A stretch of 64,000 nt of DNA from Pseudomonas sp. B20(2017) (GTDB taxonomy: Bacteria > Pseudomonadota > Gammaproteobacteria > Pseudomonadales > Pseudomonadaceae). The translations under genes were made by a program, and so were the position numbers. Within the stretch, counting starts at the first letter, position 1; each line of letters opens with the position of its first letter. The stretch is taken from positions 248,001 through 312,000 of the forward strand of contig NZ_NEJP01000006.1 in NCBI RefSeq assembly GCF_002113125.1. Reading direction: 5' to 3'. This document shows positions 1 to 9,884 of the stretch, one piece after another. The notes beneath the pieces were generated by a model that was not told the origin of the DNA, made no database searches, and saw only the letters and a program-made list of their open reading frames with translations.

Positions 1-461
1 AGCTTGATGGCTTCATCGTGCCCAATGGCCTGGGCTTCAGCCCGGACGGCAAAACAATGTACCTGTCGGACTCGCACCCGAGCGTGCAACTGATCTGGGC
101 TTTCGATTACGACACCGAGACAGGCACACCCTCCAACCGCAGGGTGTTCGTGGACATGAACCATTTTTACGGCCGGCCCGACGGCGCTGCCGTGGATGCC
201 GATGGCTGCTACTGGATCTGCGCCAACGACGTCGGCCTGATCCACCGGTTCACCCCCGAAGGTCGCCTCGACCGCTCGCTGCAGGTGCCGGTGAAAAAAC
301 CCACCATGTGCGCCTTTGGCGGCAGCCGGATGGATACCTTGTTCGTGACCTCGATCCGCCCCGGCGACGACCAGGATCCGCACTCCCTGGCCGGCGGGGT
401 GTTCGCCCTCAACCCCGGCGTCAAAGGCTTGCCGGAGCCAATCTTCGATGACCTGCTGTAA
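1..461 (+). CDS. SMP-30/gluconolactonase-like protein, C-terminal part
   Basis: The reading frame is open from the first base and ends at 461, so the gene starts outside the window and only about 153 C-terminal residues are present. The text GLGFSPDGKTMYLSDS followed by an IWAFDYD strand and a GRPDGAAVDADGCYWICAN strand is typical of the SMP-30/LRE six-bladed propeller, whose Asn and Asp residues bind the divalent metal. Family members hydrolyse sugar lactones to sugar acids. It lies 59 bp upstream of a TRAP transporter on the same strand, so uptake of a sugar acid or related carboxylate is a reasonable inference, but the substrate cannot be read from the sequence. Confidence 0.85.
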   Translation, partial: LDGFIVPNGLGFSPDGKTMYLSDSHPSVQLIWAFDYDTETGTPSNRRVFVDMNHFYGRPDGAAVDADGCYWICANDVGLIHRFTPEGRLDRSLQVPVKKPTMCAFGGSRMDTLFVTSIRPGDDQDPHSLAGGVFALNPGVKGLPEPIFDDLL

Positions 462-520
462 CCGCCCCCGCTGCATCGCTGTGCCTTGAACACAAAAACA
501 ACAAGACTGGAGAACCCCTC

Positions 521-1492
521 ATGGACTTCAAACGCACGTTGCTCGCCGCCGCCCTCCCCCTCGCGCTCACCTTCGGCAGCGCGGCCCAGGCACTGGAAAT
601 CAAATTCGCCGACATCCACCCCGCCGGTTATCCGACCGTGGTCGCCGAAGAACAATTGGGCAAGACCCTGGTCGCCGAAAGTGACGGCAAGCTGACCTTC
701 AAGATGTTCCCTGGCGGCGTGCTCGGCTCGGAAAAGGAAGTGGTCGAACAGGCCCAGGTCGGCGCGATCCAGATGGCCCGGGTCAGCCTCGGCATCGTCG
801 GCCCGGTGGTGCCGGACGTGAACGTGTTCAACATGCCGTTCGTGTTCCGTGACCAGGCGCACATGCGCAAGATCATCGACGGTGAAATCGGTGACGAGAT
901 CCTCGACAAGATCACTCAATCCGAATTCAACCTCGTCGCCCTGGCGTGGATGGACGGCGGCACGCGCAACATCTACACCAAGAAACCGGTGCGCAGCCTG
1001 GCAGACCTCAAGGGCATGAAAATCCGCGTGCAGGGCAATCCGATGTTCATCGAAACCATCAATGCCATGGGCGGCAACGGGATCGCCATGGACACCGGTG
1101 AAATCTTCAGCGCCCTGCAGACCGGGGTCATCGACGGTGCCGAAAACAATCCGCCGACCCTGCTCGAACACAACCATTACCAGAACGCCAAGTTCTACAG
1201 CCTGACCGGGCATCTGATCCTGCCCGAGCCCATCGTGATGTCGAAAATCACCTGGGAAAAACTCACCCCGGATCAGCAGACGCTGGTGAAGAAAGCCGCC
1301 AAGGCTGCGCAGGCCCAGGAGCGCACGCTGTGGGACGCCAAATCCGCCAGCAGTGAAGAAAAACTCAAGGCCGCCGGTGTCGAGTTCATCACCGTCGACA
1401 AACAGCCCTTCTACGAGGCCACCGCCTCGATCCGCGAGAAATACGGCGCACCTTACGCCGACCTGCTCAAACGCATCGAAGCCGTTCAGTAA
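521..1492 (+). CDS. TRAP transporter substrate-binding protein, DctP family
   Basis: This 323-residue protein is the periplasmic solute receptor of a TRAP transporter. It has a Sec signal peptide (basic MDFKR, hydrophobic core, cleavage near AQA-LE at about residue 25). The body follows the DctP pattern, with FPGGVLGSEKEVVEQAQVGA near residue 65 and LKGMKIRVQGNPMFIETINA near residue 165, which holds the Arg that normally pairs with the ligand carboxylate. The two membrane subunits follow at once, giving a complete DctPQM operon. The ligand is unknown. The lactonase-like gene upstream makes a sugar acid more likely than a C4-dicarboxylate, but that is inference. Confidence 0.92.
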   Translation: MDFKRTLLAAALPLALTFGSAAQALEIKFADIHPAGYPTVVAEEQLGKTLVAESDGKLTFKMFPGGVLGSEKEVVEQAQVGAIQMARVSLGIVGPVVPDVNVFNMPFVFRDQAHMRKIIDGEIGDEILDKITQSEFNLVALAWMDGGTRNIYTKKPVRSLADLKGMKIRVQGNPMFIETINAMGGNGIAMDTGEIFSALQTGVIDGAENNPPTLLEHNHYQNAKFYSLTGHLILPEPIVMSKITWEKLTPDQQTLVKKAAKAAQAQERTLWDAKSASSEEKLKAAGVEFITVDKQPFYEATASIREKYGAPYADLLKRIEAVQ

Positions 1493-1571
1493 CCCTCCCT
1501 GTCCTTGCACAAAGGCCCGGCAGCGCTGACGTCGCCTGATGTCGGCGGCTGCCCGGTTACGGTGGAACCCG

Positions 1572-2099
1572 ATGAAGAATCTGTTGCTGCGCTTCAACGA
1601 CATGCTGTACATGACCTGCATCTGGGTCGCCGGCCTGTCGGTATTGACCATTTCCCTGATCATTCCCTGGGGCGTGTTTGCCCGTTACGTACTCGGTACC
1701 GGTTCAAGCTGGCCGGAGCCCACCGCGATCCTGCTGATGATGGTGTTTACCTTCATCGGCGCTGCTGCCAGCTATCGCGCCGGTGCACACATGGCGGTGG
1801 CGATGCTCACCGACCGTATGCCGCCGCATCTGCGCAAAACCATGAGCATCCTCTCTCAGCTGCTAATGGCAACCATCTGCCTGTTCATGACCATTTGGGG
1901 GAGCAAGCTCTGTCTGTCGACCTGGAACCAGTTCATGAGTGCGATGCCGACCTTACGGGTCGGCATTACTTACATGCCGATACCGCTCGGCGGCGCGCTG
2001 ACGCTGGTGTTCGTCCTGGAGAAACTCTTGCTCGGTGATCAGAGCAACCGGCGCGTCGTGCGTTTCGATCTGGTCGAAGAAAGCGAAGGAGCTGCCTGA
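1572..2099 (+). CDS. TRAP transporter small permease, DctQ family
   Basis: This 175-residue protein has four predicted membrane spans, as expected for the small TRAP membrane subunit. I chose the ATG at 1572 (MKNLLLRFNDML) rather than the upstream 1539 ATG because the residues between them are hydrophilic and lack family character. The motif PWGVFARYVLGTGSSWPEP near residue 40 is typical of DctQ. Its stop codon overlaps the start of the large permease (TGATG at 2097-2101), so the two are translationally coupled. DctQ and DctM together form the sodium-driven permease. Confidence 0.9.
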   Translation: MKNLLLRFNDMLYMTCIWVAGLSVLTISLIIPWGVFARYVLGTGSSWPEPTAILLMMVFTFIGAAASYRAGAHMAVAMLTDRMPPHLRKTMSILSQLLMATICLFMTIWGSKLCLSTWNQFMSAMPTLRVGITYMPIPLGGALTLVFVLEKLLLGDQSNRRVVRFDLVEESEGAA

Positions 2100-3379
2100 T
2101 GGACGCACTGATTCTGCTGGGCAGTTTTATCGCGCTGATCCTGATCGGCATGCCGGTCGCCTACGCCTTGGGCCTGTCGGCACTGATCGGTGCGTGGTGG
2201 ATCGACATCCCGTTCCAGGCCCTGATGATCCAGGTTGCTGGCGGGGTGAACAAATTTTCGCTGCTGGCGATCCCGTTCTTCGTCCTGGCCGGGGCGATCA
2301 TGGCCGAGGGTGGCATGTCGCGCCGACTGGTGGCGTTTGCCGGGGTGCTGGTGGGTTTCGTGCGTGGTGGCCTGTCGCTGGTCAATATCATGGCGTCGAC
2401 CTTTTTCGGCGCGATTTCCGGCTCGTCGGTGGCCGACACCGCGTCGGTGGGTTCGGTGCTGATCCCGGAAATGGAGCGCAAAGGCTACCCTCGGGAATTC
2501 TCTACAGCGGTCACCGTCAGCGGTTCGGTACAGGCTCTGCTGACCCCGCCCAGTCACAACTCGGTGCTCTACTCGCTGGCCGCCGGCGGCACCGTTTCCA
2601 TTGCTTCGCTGTTCATGGCCGGCGTGGTGCCGGGCCTGCTGATGAGCGCGTGCCTGATGGTGTTGTGCCTGATATTTGCGCGCAAACGCGAATACCCCAA
2701 GGGCGAAGTGATCCCGCTGCGCGAAGCCCTGAAAATTTGCGGCGAAGCGTTGTGGGGCCTGATGGCGATGGTGATCATTCTCGGCGGGATTCTGTCGGGG
2801 ATCTTCACGGCCACCGAGTCGGCGGCCATCGCCGTGCTGTGGTCGTTTTTCGTCACCATGTTCATTTACCGCGACTACAAATGGAGTGAGCTGCCGAAAC
2901 TGATGCATCGCACGGTGCGCACCATTTCCATCGTGATGATCCTGATCGGCTTCGCCGCCAGCTTCGGCTACATCATGACCCTGATGCAGATCCCGGCGAA
3001 AATCACCACGCTGTTCCTGACCCTGTCCGATAACCGCTACGTGATCCTGATGTGCATCAACGTCATGCTGCTGTTGCTCGGCACCGTGATGGACATGGCA
3101 CCGCTGATTCTGATCCTCACACCGATCCTGATGCCGGTGATTCTCGGTATCGGCGTCGACCCGGTGCAGTTCGGCATGATCATGCTGGTCAACCTCGGTA
3201 TCGGTCTGATAACGCCGCCCGTGGGAGCGGTGCTGTTCGTGGGTTCGGCGGTGGGCAAGGTCAGTATCGAAAGCACGGTGAAGGCGCTGCTGCCCTTCTA
3301 CGCGGTGCTGTTCCTGGTGTTGATGCTGGTGACTTATGTTCCGGCGCTGTCGCTGTGGCTGCCGCATCTGGTGTTGTAA
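2099..3379 (+). CDS. TRAP transporter large permease, DctM family
   Basis: This 426-residue polytopic protein is the transport subunit of the TRAP system. It is hydrophobic throughout, with about 12 spans. Family signatures include FFGAISGSSVADTASVGSVL near residue 105 and the late LGIGLITPPVGAVLFVGSA segment near residue 360. The length fits the family norm of about 425. It overlaps dctQ by one base and is followed by a stem-loop terminator at about 3396-3427, so the operon ends here. Confidence 0.93.
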   Translation: MDALILLGSFIALILIGMPVAYALGLSALIGAWWIDIPFQALMIQVAGGVNKFSLLAIPFFVLAGAIMAEGGMSRRLVAFAGVLVGFVRGGLSLVNIMASTFFGAISGSSVADTASVGSVLIPEMERKGYPREFSTAVTVSGSVQALLTPPSHNSVLYSLAAGGTVSIASLFMAGVVPGLLMSACLMVLCLIFARKREYPKGEVIPLREALKICGEALWGLMAMVIILGGILSGIFTATESAAIAVLWSFFVTMFIYRDYKWSELPKLMHRTVRTISIVMILIGFAASFGYIMTLMQIPAKITTLFLTLSDNRYVILMCINVMLLLLGTVMDMAPLILILTPILMPVILGIGVDPVQFGMIMLVNLGIGLITPPVGAVLFVGSAVGKVSIESTVKALLPFYAVLFLVLMLVTYVPALSLWLPHLVL

Positions 3380-3395
3380 CGACCTCGGCACGGGC

Positions 3396-3427
3396 AAAAA
3401 AAAGGCTCCCGAAAACGGAGCCTTTTT
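3396..3427. terminator. Rho-independent terminator shared by convergent genes
   Basis: The stem GGCTCC (3404-3409) pairs with GGAGCC (3417-3422) around a CGAAAAC loop. An A-run lies on the left and a T-run on the right, so it can end transcripts from both the TRAP operon (+) and the sulfur operon (-). Confidence 0.85.
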
Positions 3428-3443
3428 CATTGCCGGGTACACC

Positions 3444-4244
3444 TCAGGCGCGCAGCAGCATGTAACCCGCCACCACCAGGCACACACTGGCAAATCCTAC
3501 CTGCAACGTCCGCGCGGGCACCCGTGCGCAGAGCTTGCGGCCGATAATCATGCCGACGATGCTCGCCACGATGAACGCCGCGCCCAAGTGATCGATCCGC
3601 ACCCCGGCATGGAACGCGCCGATCACACCAATGGCGGAGATCAGGCTGATAACCATCAAGGACGTGGCGACGATGCCACGCATCTGCACATCAGTCAGTT
3701 GCTTGAACGCCGGCACGATCAGAAACCCACCGCCAACGCCGAGCAGCCCCGACACGACGCCGGTGACCGCCCCCAGTGCCGCAAGGGTTGCGGTGCATTT
3801 GGCGGTCCAGTCGAAACGGCCGGTCTGTTCATTGAGCATGCAGTTCTTCTGGCCCCAACTGGCGTGACCATGATCGCTCGGCCCCTCTTGCTGGCGTTCG
3901 CGGCGCAGCATGCGCCAGGCCACCATCACCATCAGCAGACTGAACAGGATCATCAGAACCTTTTCCGGCAGCTGATGAGCGAAGTAGATGCCCAGCGGCG
4001 AAAATACCGCCCCGAGTGCGGCGATCAACAGCGCCGCGCGGTAGCGCACCAGTCCATGACGCAAACCATCGATGGCCCCGACCGCCGCCGCACTGCCCAC
4101 GGCGAACAGCGCGACCGGCGCCGCCTGCGTCATCGTCCAGCCCAGACCAAGCACCAGCGCCGGCACCGCGAGAATCCCGCCACCGGCCCCGGTCAGCCCG
4201 AGGATCAATCCCATCACCACGCCAAACAGACTTGCCAGCAACAT
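3444..4244 (-). CDS. Sulfite exporter TauE/SafE family membrane protein
   Basis: This 266-residue integral membrane protein has about eight spans. The glycine-rich first helix GLILGLTGAGGGILAVPALV and the repeated second-half version GVVSGLLGVGGGFLIVPAF are the hallmark internal duplication of the TauE/SafE family. It begins 9 bp after the sulfide:quinone oxidoreductase stop codon, so it is the last gene of the ArsR-SQR-TauE operon. From context it probably exports sulfite or another oxidised sulfur product of sulfide and persulfide oxidation. That substrate is inferred from the neighbours. Confidence 0.88.
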   Translation of the reverse strand: MLLASLFGVVMGLILGLTGAGGGILAVPALVLGLGWTMTQAAPVALFAVGSAAAVGAIDGLRHGLVRYRAALLIAALGAVFSPLGIYFAHQLPEKVLMILFSLLMVMVAWRMLRRERQQEGPSDHGHASWGQKNCMLNEQTGRFDWTAKCTATLAALGAVTGVVSGLLGVGGGFLIVPAFKQLTDVQMRGIVATSLMVISLISAIGVIGAFHAGVRIDHLGAAFIVASIVGMIIGRKLCARVPARTLQVGFASVCLVVAGYMLLRA

Positions 4245-4253
4245 AGGGAGTTC

Positions 4254-5498
4254 TCAGTCGACTTTGGACAGACTCGTCAACCACTCACGGCCCTTGAGCA
4301 TGCCGTTCCAGTAGAACCACGGCAGCAGCGTCGCCTTCAGCCACCAAGCGGAACGGCGCGGCACGGTCGGGTCGAGGGGAAAGGTCGGGAGCAATTTTCC
4401 GCCATAGCCGAACTCGGCGAGGATCACCTTGCCCTTCTCCACCGTCAGCGGGCAGGAACCGTAGCCGTCGTACTTCAGCGGCAGCGCCAGTTCCTTGCGC
4501 AGGGCCAGCAGGTTTTCCGCCACCACCACGACCTGCTTGCGCACTGCCGCTGCTGTTTTCGCATTGGTGGTGCCGCAAATATCGCCCAGGGCAAACACTT
4601 CGGGATAACGGGGATGTTGCAGGGTGTGCGGGTTGACCTCGCACCAGCCGCCAGCGTCCGCCAACGGACTTTGCGCTATGAAATCCGGCGAGACCTGTGG
4701 CGGGACGACGTGCAGCAGATCGAAAGTCTTGGCCTGACGAGTGACGTTGCCGTCCGCGTCCTTGACGTCGAACCAGGCGGTTTTCGCCGGGCCGTCGACC
4801 TTCACCAGATTGGCGTTGAACGCCAGCCGCGCATTGTATTTTTCGATGTACTTCATCAACGGCGGTACGAAGGTAGGGACGCCGAACAGTGCGGCACCGG
4901 CCAGGTTGAATTCCACATCGATGTTGCTCAGCACGTTGCGCTTGAGCCAGTGATCGCAGGACAGGTACAGCGCCTTTTGCGGTGCGCCGGCGCACTTGAT
5001 AGGGATCGGCGGCTGGGTGAACAGCGCTTTGCCGCCGCGCATTTTCTGCACCTGATCCCAGGTGTATTGCGCGTGCTGATAGCTGTAGTTGGAGGTGACG
5101 CCGTGCTGCCCGAGACTTTCCTGCAGGCCTTCGATCTTCTCCCACGCCAGACGCAGACCGGGGCAGACGATCAGGTTCTGATAGGTGACGGTACGTTGAT
5201 CGTTGAGGGTGAGGCGGCGCTGGTCGGGGTCAATGCCGGTCACTGCAGCCTGAATCCAGGTGGCCTGACGTGGCATCACTTTATTCATCGGTCGGGCAGT
5301 GTCTTTGGCATCAAAGGCGCCACCGCCGACCAGCGTCCACGCCGGCTGGTAGTAATGCAGGGTGCTCGGCTCGATGACCGTGATGTTCAGGCCGGGATCG
5401 CGCTTTAGCAGGCTCGCGACAAAGCCGATACCGGCAGTGCCGCCGCCGATGACCACGATGTCCGCACTGATGGATGGGCCCCAGTGTTGATCGTTCAT
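4254..5498 (-). CDS. Sulfide:quinone oxidoreductase-like flavoprotein
   Basis: This 414-residue FAD enzyme starts with a Rossmann dinucleotide motif (GGGTAGIGF near residue 18). The segment PIKCAGAPQKALYL near residue 166 carries the Cys of the type II sulfide:quinone oxidoreductases, the group that includes the mitochondrial SQOR. GDICGTTNAKTAAA near residue 299 is the late FAD-binding segment and holds a second Cys. The expected reaction is two-electron oxidation of sulfide to sulfane sulfur (persulfide), with electrons passed to the quinone pool at the membrane. The clustering with a BigR-like repressor and a persulfide dioxygenase fits this reaction. Confidence 0.88.
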   Translation of the reverse strand: MNDQHWGPSISADIVVIGGGTAGIGFVASLLKRDPGLNITVIEPSTLHYYQPAWTLVGGGAFDAKDTARPMNKVMPRQATWIQAAVTGIDPDQRRLTLNDQRTVTYQNLIVCPGLRLAWEKIEGLQESLGQHGVTSNYSYQHAQYTWDQVQKMRGGKALFTQPPIPIKCAGAPQKALYLSCDHWLKRNVLSNIDVEFNLAGAALFGVPTFVPPLMKYIEKYNARLAFNANLVKVDGPAKTAWFDVKDADGNVTRQAKTFDLLHVVPPQVSPDFIAQSPLADAGGWCEVNPHTLQHPRYPEVFALGDICGTTNAKTAAAVRKQVVVVAENLLALRKELALPLKYDGYGSCPLTVEKGKVILAEFGYGGKLLPTFPLDPTVPRRSAWWLKATLLPWFYWNGMLKGREWLTSLSKVD

Positions 5499-5536
5499 TG
5501 TTTGTTCCTTATGGCTGCACGCAAGGATAGCCGGGT

Positions 5537-5875
5537 CTATTGCGCCCAGCTTTTGAGCACGGCTCCGCAGTAGAGTCCCGAGAGGGTTTTCATCACCTGG
5601 ATCACTTCGTGACTGGCGAGACCGTAAAAAATGTACTTGCCTTCACGACGGGTCGCGACCAGCCCTTCATCGCGCAGGATGCCCAGTTGCTGGGACAGGG
5701 TCGGTTGACGCACGCCGGTCATTTTCTCCAGCTCGCCGACGTTGCGCTCGCCTTGGGTCAACTGACACAGGATCAACAGCCGATCCTCATTGGCCAGTGC
5801 CTTGAGCAGCGAACAAGCCTTGGAGGCCGAGGCCCGAAGTTGGGCGACTTCACATTCGGTCAGACTGGATTGCAT
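5537..5875 (-). CDS. ArsR-family persulfide-sensing repressor (BigR/SqrR-like)
   Basis: This 112-residue winged-helix protein has the ArsR recognition helix region TGVRQPTLSQQLGILRDEGL (about residues 58-77). Two cysteines, Cys37 (LILCQL) and Cys103 (GLYCGA), are 66 residues apart, the same spacing as the redox pair in BigR and SqrR. Those proteins form an inter-sulfur crosslink on persulfide exposure and leave the DNA. Two more cysteines (8 and 21) are present. The protein probably represses its own operon and the divergent dioxygenase through the palindrome at 5913-5928. A metal-sensing ArsR role is less likely because no metal-binding cysteine cluster is seen. Confidence 0.87.
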   Translation of the reverse strand: MQSSLTECEVAQLRASASKACSLLKALANEDRLLILCQLTQGERNVGELEKMTGVRQPTLSQQLGILRDEGLVATRREGKYIFYGLASHEVIQVMKTLSGLYCGAVLKSWAQ

Positions 5876-5912
5876 TTGCAGGATGCCTTCAACGTCACTT
5901 AAGCTGCGGACA

Positions 5913-5928
5913 TTATGTGTTTACATAA
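5913..5928. promoter_or_regulatory. Palindromic operator in the divergent sulfur promoter
   Basis: TTATGT and ACATAA are perfect 6-bp arms around GTTT. The site is AT-rich in a GC-rich setting and lies 38 bp from the repressor start and 46 bp from the dioxygenase start. It is the natural candidate operator for the BigR-like repressor; binding is inferred. Confidence 0.65.
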
Positions 5929-5973
5929 AGTGTTGCAACCCACGACTGACTTTTCGTCCTCTGCCACAGGTTC

Positions 5974-6843
5974 ATGTCCATGCCCGCGTTGATTGAAGCC
6001 TTTCTCGACCCCGCCTCCTCGACCTACAGCTACGTGGTCTACGAAGCCGATGGCGGGCAGTGCGCGATCGTCGATCCGGTGCTCGATTACGACGGCGCCG
6101 CCGGCCGCACCTGCACGGCTCAGGCGGACAAGATCATCGCCTTCGTACGCGCCCATAACCTGCAAGTGCAGTGGCTGCTGGAAACCCACGCCCACGCCGA
6201 TCACTTGTCCGCCGCGCCCTATCTGCGCCGGGAACTGGGGGGCAAGATCGCCATTGGCGAGTCGATCAGCAAAGTGCAGAACGTATTCAAGGCGCTGTTC
6301 AACCTGGAACCGGAATTTCGCGTCGATGGTTCGCAATTCGATCATCTGTTCGCGCCGAACGAGTCATTCAGGATCGGCAATCTCAAGGCCACCGCCCTGC
6401 ACGTCCCCGGCCACACCCCGGCGGACATGGCCTATTTGATCGATGGCGAGCAGATTCTGGTCGGCGATACGTTGTTCATGCCCGACGTCGGCACCGCCCG
6501 TTGCGACTTTCCCGGTGGCAACGCGCATCAATTGTTCAATTCGATTCACAAGCTGCTGGCCTTCCCTGCCAGCGTGAAGCTCTACGTCTGCCACGACTAT
6601 CCACCCGAAAGTCGCCAGGCACAGTGCCAGACTACTGTCGGTGAACAGCGCAAAAGCAATATCCATGTGCATGACGGCATCGATGAAGCCACGTTCGTTG
6701 AAATGCGCACGCGACGAGATGCCGGTTTGGGCATGCCTACGCTATTGCTGCCGGCGATTCAGGTGAATGTGCGGGCGGGGGATTTTCCGGCGGCGGAAGA
6801 TAACGGCGTTGTATACCTGAAGATTCCGCTCAACAAACTGTAA
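5974..6843 (+). CDS. Persulfide dioxygenase-like MBL-fold protein
   Basis: This 289-residue metallo-beta-lactamase-fold protein carries the metal motif THAHADHLSA (about residues 71-80), then LHVPGHTPADM, VGDTLFMPDVGTARCDFPGG and LYVCHDYPP. The set matches the ETHE1/Blh group, which use one iron to oxidise glutathione persulfide to sulfite. With SQR making persulfide, this enzyme oxidising it and TauE exporting a product, the cluster forms a complete sulfide detoxification route. A second ATG at 5980 would remove two residues. It is transcribed divergently from the repressor operon across a shared operator. Confidence 0.88.
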   Translation: MSMPALIEAFLDPASSTYSYVVYEADGGQCAIVDPVLDYDGAAGRTCTAQADKIIAFVRAHNLQVQWLLETHAHADHLSAAPYLRRELGGKIAIGESISKVQNVFKALFNLEPEFRVDGSQFDHLFAPNESFRIGNLKATALHVPGHTPADMAYLIDGEQILVGDTLFMPDVGTARCDFPGGNAHQLFNSIHKLLAFPASVKLYVCHDYPPESRQAQCQTTVGEQRKSNIHVHDGIDEATFVEMRTRRDAGLGMPTLLLPAIQVNVRAGDFPAAEDNGVVYLKIPLNKL

Positions 6844-6853
6844 TCAACTGATC

Positions 6854-6911
6854 GGAAGCGGGACGCGGAGCGTCCATGGCGGCATTCCCACCCAGAGCGT
6901 AGGAACGATCA
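6854..6911. repeat. Partial copy of an intergenic repeat (GGGACGC...GGAACGATC)
   Basis: The words GGGACGCGGAGCGTCC, GCATTCCCAC and GGAACGATC occur in the same order as in the right half of the 12557-12663 element. This appears to be a half copy of that palindromic family, here between convergent genes. Confidence 0.6.
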
Positions 6912-6914
6912 TCT

Positions 6915-7403
6915 TCAAGCACCCAATGTCAAACCGTTCGCCGGCAACGGCAACGCCGTCTTGTAGCGCACCTGCTTGAGCGCAAAGCTCGACCGAATGT
7001 TGGCCACGCCCGGCACCTTGGTCAAAAAGTCCATCATGAACCGTTCAAGCGCCTGAATGGTCGGCACCAGCACCCGGATCAGATAGTCCGGGTCGCCGGC
7101 CATCAAGTAGCACTCCATGACCTCCGGGCGATCGGAAATCGCCTCTTCGAAATGCTGCAGGGCCTCTTCCACCTGCTTCTCGAGGCTGACGTGAATGAAG
7201 ACGTTGACGTGCAGCCCCAGCAGGTCGGCATCCAGCAGGGTCACCTGCTCGCGGATCAGCCCCAGTTCCTCCATCGCCTTGACCCGGTTGAAGCACGGCG
7301 TCGGCGACAGATTGACCGAACGGGCCAGGTCGGCGTTGGTGATGCGCGCGTTCTCTTGAAGGCTGTTGAGAATGCCGATATCGGTACGGTCCAGTTTGCG
7401 CAT
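6915..7403 (-). CDS. bkdR: Lrp/AsnC-family activator of the bkd operon
   Basis: This 162-residue Lrp-family regulator has an N-terminal helix-turn-helix ([21 protein letters not shown], about residues 24-44) and a RAM effector domain with [19 protein letters not shown] near residue 95. Its length and its position, divergent from bkdA1 across a 185-bp gap, match BkdR of Pseudomonas putida. BkdR binds branched-chain amino acids and activates the bkd operon. That regulation is known for the family and inferred here. Confidence 0.93.
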   Translation of the reverse strand: MRKLDRTDIGILNSLQENARITNADLARSVNLSPTPCFNRVKAMEELGLIREQVTLLDADLLGLHVNVFIHVSLEKQVEEALQHFEEAISDRPEVMECYLMAGDPDYLIRVLVPTIQALERFMMDFLTKVPGVANIRSSFALKQVRYKTALPLPANGLTLGA

Positions 7404-8824
<1,421 letters not shown>

Positions 8825-8825
8825 C

Positions 8826-9884
8826 ATGAACGATCACAACAACAATATTCAGTTGGAAACCGCCATGACCACGACCACCATGACCATGATCCAGGCCCTG
8901 CGCTCGGCCATGGATGTGATGCTTGAGCGTGACGACAACGTCGTGGTGTTCGGCCAGGACGTCGGCTACTTCGGCGGCGTGTTCCGCTGCACCGAAGGCC
9001 TGCAGACCAAGTACGGCACCTCGCGGGTGTTCGACGCGCCGATCTCCGAAAGCGGCATCGTCGGCGTCGCCGTGGGCATGGGTGCTTATGGCTTGCGTCC
9101 AGTCGCCGAAATTCAGTTCGCCGACTACGTGTACCCGGCGTCCGACCAGATCATTTCCGAAGCCGCCCGTCTGCGTTATCGCTCGGCCGGCGAGTTCACC
9201 GCGCCGATGACCCTGCGCATGCCTTGCGGCGGCGGCATCTACGGCGGCCAGACCCACAGCCAGAGCATCGAGGCGATGTTCACTCAGGTCTGCGGCCTGC
9301 GCACCGTCATGCCGTCCAACCCGTATGACGCCAAAGGCCTGCTGATCGCCTCCATCGAAAACGATGACCCGGTGATCTTCCTCGAGCCGAAACGCCTGTA
9401 CAACGGCCCGTTCGACGGCCACCACGACCGCCCGGTAACCCCGTGGTCGAAACACCCGGCCGCGCAAGTACCGGACGGTTACTACACCGTGCCGCTGGAC
9501 GTTGCCGCCATCACTCGTCCGGGCAAGGACGTGACCGTGCTGACCTACGGCACCACTGTTTACGTGTCGCAAGTCGCCGCCGAAGAAAGCGGCGTTGATG
9601 CGGAGGTCATCGACCTGCGCAGCCTGTGGCCGCTGGACCTGGAAACCATCGTCAAATCCGTGAAGAAAACCGGCCGTTGCGTCGTGGTTCACGAAGCCAC
9701 CCGCACCTGCGGTTTCGGCGCCGAACTGGTGTCGCTGGTGCAAGAGCATTGCTTCCACTACCTGGAAGCGCCGATCGAACGCGTCACCGGTTGGGACACC
9801 CCCTACCCGCACGCGCAGGAGTGGGCGTATTTCCCTGGGCCGTCCCGAGTGGGCGCGGCGCTGAAACGGGTCATGGAGGTCTGA
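8826..9884 (+). CDS. bkdA2: Branched-chain 2-oxo acid dehydrogenase E1 beta subunit
   Basis: This is the beta chain of the E1 decarboxylase, with the transketolase-like segment ASDQIISEAARLRYRSAGEF and the C-terminal domain ending near AYFPGPSRVGAALKRV. The 8826 ATG gives 352 residues. The internal ATG at 8865 gives 339, the length I recall for P. putida BkdA2, and the extra 13 residues (rich in Asn and His) look non-conserved. I keep the upstream start because it directly follows the bkdA1 stop, but 8865 may be the true start. Confidence 0.95.
   Translation: MNDHNNNIQLETAMTTTTMTMIQALRSAMDVMLERDDNVVVFGQDVGYFGGVFRCTEGLQTKYGTSRVFDAPISESGIVGVAVGMGAYGLRPVAEIQFADYVYPASDQIISEAARLRYRSAGEFTAPMTLRMPCGGGIYGGQTHSQSIEAMFTQVCGLRTVMPSNPYDAKGLLIASIENDDPVIFLEPKRLYNGPFDGHHDRPVTPWSKHPAAQVPDGYYTVPLDVAAITRPGKDVTVLTYGTTVYVSQVAAEESGVDAEVIDLRSLWPLDLETIVKSVKKTGRCVVVHEATRTCGFGAELVSLVQEHCFHYLEAPIERVTGWDTPYPHAQEWAYFPGPSRVGAALKRVMEV

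Noticed and set aside
209..1663. 484-codon open frame on the minus strand
   Set aside because: It is antisense to the SMP-30 tail and TRAP genes, which have clear family matches. The long frame is an effect of high GC codon use.
2039..3493. 484-codon minus-strand frame opposite the TRAP large permease
   Set aside because: It is rich in His, Gln and Arg with no family pattern, and antisense to a well-supported DctM gene.
3336..5408. 690-codon plus-strand frame opposite the sulfur operon
   Set aside because: The antisense TauE and SQR genes have intact motifs. The plus frame has biased composition and no recognisable domain.
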